Of a DNA stretch of 31,398 nt, positions 30,077-31,398 are shown piece by piece; positions within the stretch are counted from its first letter, which is position 1; each line of letters opens with the position of its first letter. Source of the DNA: Synergistaceae bacterium UBA4088 (GTDB lineage: Bacteria > Synergistota > Synergistia > Synergistales > Thermovirgaceae); the NCBI GenBank assembly GCA_002382605.1, contig DFYG01000057.1, positions 3,116-34,513 of the forward strand, in the 5' to 3' direction. A program made the position numbers and the translations under genes. The notes under the pieces are model-generated. The model did no database searches, was not told the DNA's origin, and saw nothing but the letters and a program-made list of their open reading frames with translations.

Positions 30077-31237
30077 ATGATCGATCCGCTCCCTTTTATC
30101 AGAACTCTGATGGCGAACCCTGTTTTTTCGCTGAGTCTTGCCGTGGCATCAGGAATCATGATAGGAAACATAAAGGTACGGGGAATTGGGTTGGGAACCT
30201 CTGGAACCCTGTTCACGGGGTTGCTGTTGGGTTGGATGGGAGTCTCCGTCCCGAAGGATTTCTTTATCTGGAACCTCCTGATCTTTGTCACCGCGGTGGG
30301 ACTTCTTTCGTCCAGGGGGATCGTTGGTATCATAAGGCGTTACGGGTACCGGTTTATTCTACTGGCTGTGGCCGTTACAGGAGCCGGAGCACTTGCCACG
30401 TACTGGATGGCTCTGCTCTTCGCGGCTTCGGTAGAACCGCTCCTTGTCGGAGGTACCTACACGGGAGCTCTAACCAGTTCGCCGGGGCTGGGAGCCGCAC
30501 TGGAGGCAACCGGGGGAAATGCACTTGTTACCATAGGCTATACTATCGCTTACCCGTTCGGAGTGATCTCCGTTGTCCTGTTCGTACAGATCATCCCGGC
30601 TCTGATGAGGATCGATATCCCGAAAGAGCGTCTGGAACTTCTTGAAAGCATCCGCGGGGGCAACCCTGGAGATGACTCAACGAGTCCTTCGGCTCCATTC
30701 ACCCTGATTTCTTTTGTCTTATGCATGATCGGCGGGATTATTTTCGGATCCATATCCATTCCCATCCCCTGGGTTGGCGGCTTTTCCCTGGGCAGCACTG
30801 GCGGAGCCCTTCTACTGGCCCTTTTCCTTGGGGCAAGGGGACATATCGGACCATTCCCTATGAGGCTTGACAGTAAGGTTCTTTCTGCGCTCCGCGCTTT
30901 ATCCCTTGCGTATTTCCTGGCAGTTATGGGGATCCTGGCTGGGCCGGATATACCGGAGATCCTTGCAAGGCACGGGGTCGTCCTGGTGGGCATAGGTATG
31001 GTTTCGGCCTTGGTCTCACTCATGGTGGGGCTGGTTCTTGGCAGGATGGTTTTCCGGCTTAACTGGGTTCTCCTGGCCGGTGCCATCCCCGGTGCAATGA
31101 CAAGCACACCCGGACTTGGCGCCGCGATAGAATCCACCGGGTGTGACGAATGTTCCGCCGGTTATGGAGCCACTTATCCCGTGGCTATTTTCTGCATGGT
31201 CCTTTTCACAAAACTGATAATGAATGCTCTCGGATGA
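30077..31237 (+). CDS. AspT/YidE/YbjL-type permease, compact form
   Basis: This 386-residue polytopic membrane protein has the duplicated aspartate:alanine exchanger fold (Pfam Asp-Al_Ex). The twin motifs are TSSPGLGAALEATG (133-146) and TSTPGLGAAIESTG (342-355), each after a GGTYTGA/AGAIPGA loop. AspT, YidE and YbjL usually exceed 500 residues because two TrkA-C (RCK) domains sit between the halves; here only about 35 polar residues (around 185-215) link them, so that regulatory part is missing. The substrate is probably a small carboxylate or amino acid. The gene starts 88 nt after the SYLF gene. Confidence 0.85.
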   Translation: MIDPLPFIRTLMANPVFSLSLAVASGIMIGNIKVRGIGLGTSGTLFTGLLLGWMGVSVPKDFFIWNLLIFVTAVGLLSSRGIVGIIRRYGYRFILLAVAVTGAGALATYWMALLFAASVEPLLVGGTYTGALTSSPGLGAALEATGGNALVTIGYTIAYPFGVISVVLFVQIIPALMRIDIPKERLELLESIRGGNPGDDSTSPSAPFTLISFVLCMIGGIIFGSISIPIPWVGGFSLGSTGGALLLALFLGARGHIGPFPMRLDSKVLSALRALSLAYFLAVMGILAGPDIPEILARHGVVLVGIGMVSALVSLMVGLVLGRMVFRLNWVLLAGAIPGAMTSTPGLGAAIESTGCDECSAGYGATYPVAIFCMVLFTKLIMNALG

Positions 31238-31321
31238 ATAACTTCACAGCCACTATAGTATTTTTGCAGTGGGTCGATCATTTCGGAACAGTCGAGGCAT
31301 ATCTGACGGGTGGGGGAAATT

Positions 31322-31398
31322 GTGATGCCGGAAGATGAGCGCGACACCATGTTTTCAAGGATGGCCCTTGATCAGGGGTCCGAAACATTCAGGCGATA
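31322..31398 (+). CDS. Start of a gene cut by the window edge
   Basis: GGTGGGGG lies about 5-8 nt before GTG-ATG (31322/31325), which opens a frame running off the end: MPEDERDTMFSRMALDQG and on. From memory this resembles the N-terminus of reductive-dehalogenase-like or other double-cluster Fe-S proteins (a RDTMFSRMA...G...Y pattern), but 25 residues cannot prove it. Confidence 0.5.
   Translation, partial: MMPEDERDTMFSRMALDQGSETFRR

Overview
The window reads as chromosomal DNA from an anaerobic, amino-acid-fermenting bacterium. The evidence is a ferredoxin-dependent 2-oxoacid oxidoreductase, three aminotransferases, a TAXI-type TRAP transporter, CoA-transferase/thiolase and beta-oxidation enzymes, an oxygen-sensitive 4-hydroxybutyryl-CoA dehydratase-type enzyme, strong AGGAGG ribosome sites with frequent GTG/TTG starts, and no respiratory genes. 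My best guess is Synergistota. That rests on gene content only; a clostridial or other anaerobe is possible. I see no rRNA, tRNA, CRISPR array, insertion sequence or phage gene.

Layout. (1) 1-2078, minus strand: a class I aminotransferase, an L-2-amino-thiazoline-4-carboxylate hydrolase-family protein and a 32-residue membrane peptide, ending in a strong terminator. (2) 2079-2483: a regulatory gap with a consensus-like promoter and two palindromes. (3) 2484-11128, plus strand: porCDAB, 3-hydroxyacyl-CoA dehydrogenase and a 4-hydroxybutyryl-CoA dehydratase homologue, then a terminator-like hairpin, then enoyl-CoA hydratase, a DUF362 protein and a thiolase. A GntR/FCD regulator and an Asp/Glu-racemase-family protein follow (to 12704). 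Together these enzymes can take 4-hydroxybutyryl-CoA or crotonyl-CoA to two acetyl-CoA, with a 2-oxoacid:ferredoxin oxidoreductase alongside. (4) 12921-16220: a frameshifted MsrB gene, an AbrB-family transporter and a secreted HtrA-like protein whose catalytic triad looks degenerate. (5) 16402-24433, plus strand: a seven-gene operon of RpiR regulator, class III aminotransferase, TAXI binding protein, fused TRAP permease, CoA-transferase A and B, and thiolase. It reads as uptake, transamination, CoA activation and thiolysis, which fits a beta-amino acid better than an alpha-amino acid. (6) 24435-24706: two hairpins and a 43-residue Cys/Lys/Glu-rich protein on the minus strand behind a perfect consensus promoter. 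(7) 24797-31398: a second class I aminotransferase, GIY-YIG protein, QueG-like Fe-S protein, pirin, an unusual 3-hydroxyacyl-CoA dehydrogenase homologue (minus), an exported SYLF protein, an AspT/YidE-type permease, and the start of another gene cut by the window edge.

The most interesting items are the two catabolic operons (3 and 5), the tiny Cys-rich gene, the 32-residue membrane peptide, the repeat array in front of the RpiR gene, and three proteins with lost or altered catalytic residues (MsrB frameshift, HtrA-like protein, His-to-Asn in the dehydrogenase). All function calls come from motif recognition by eye. No database search was possible.
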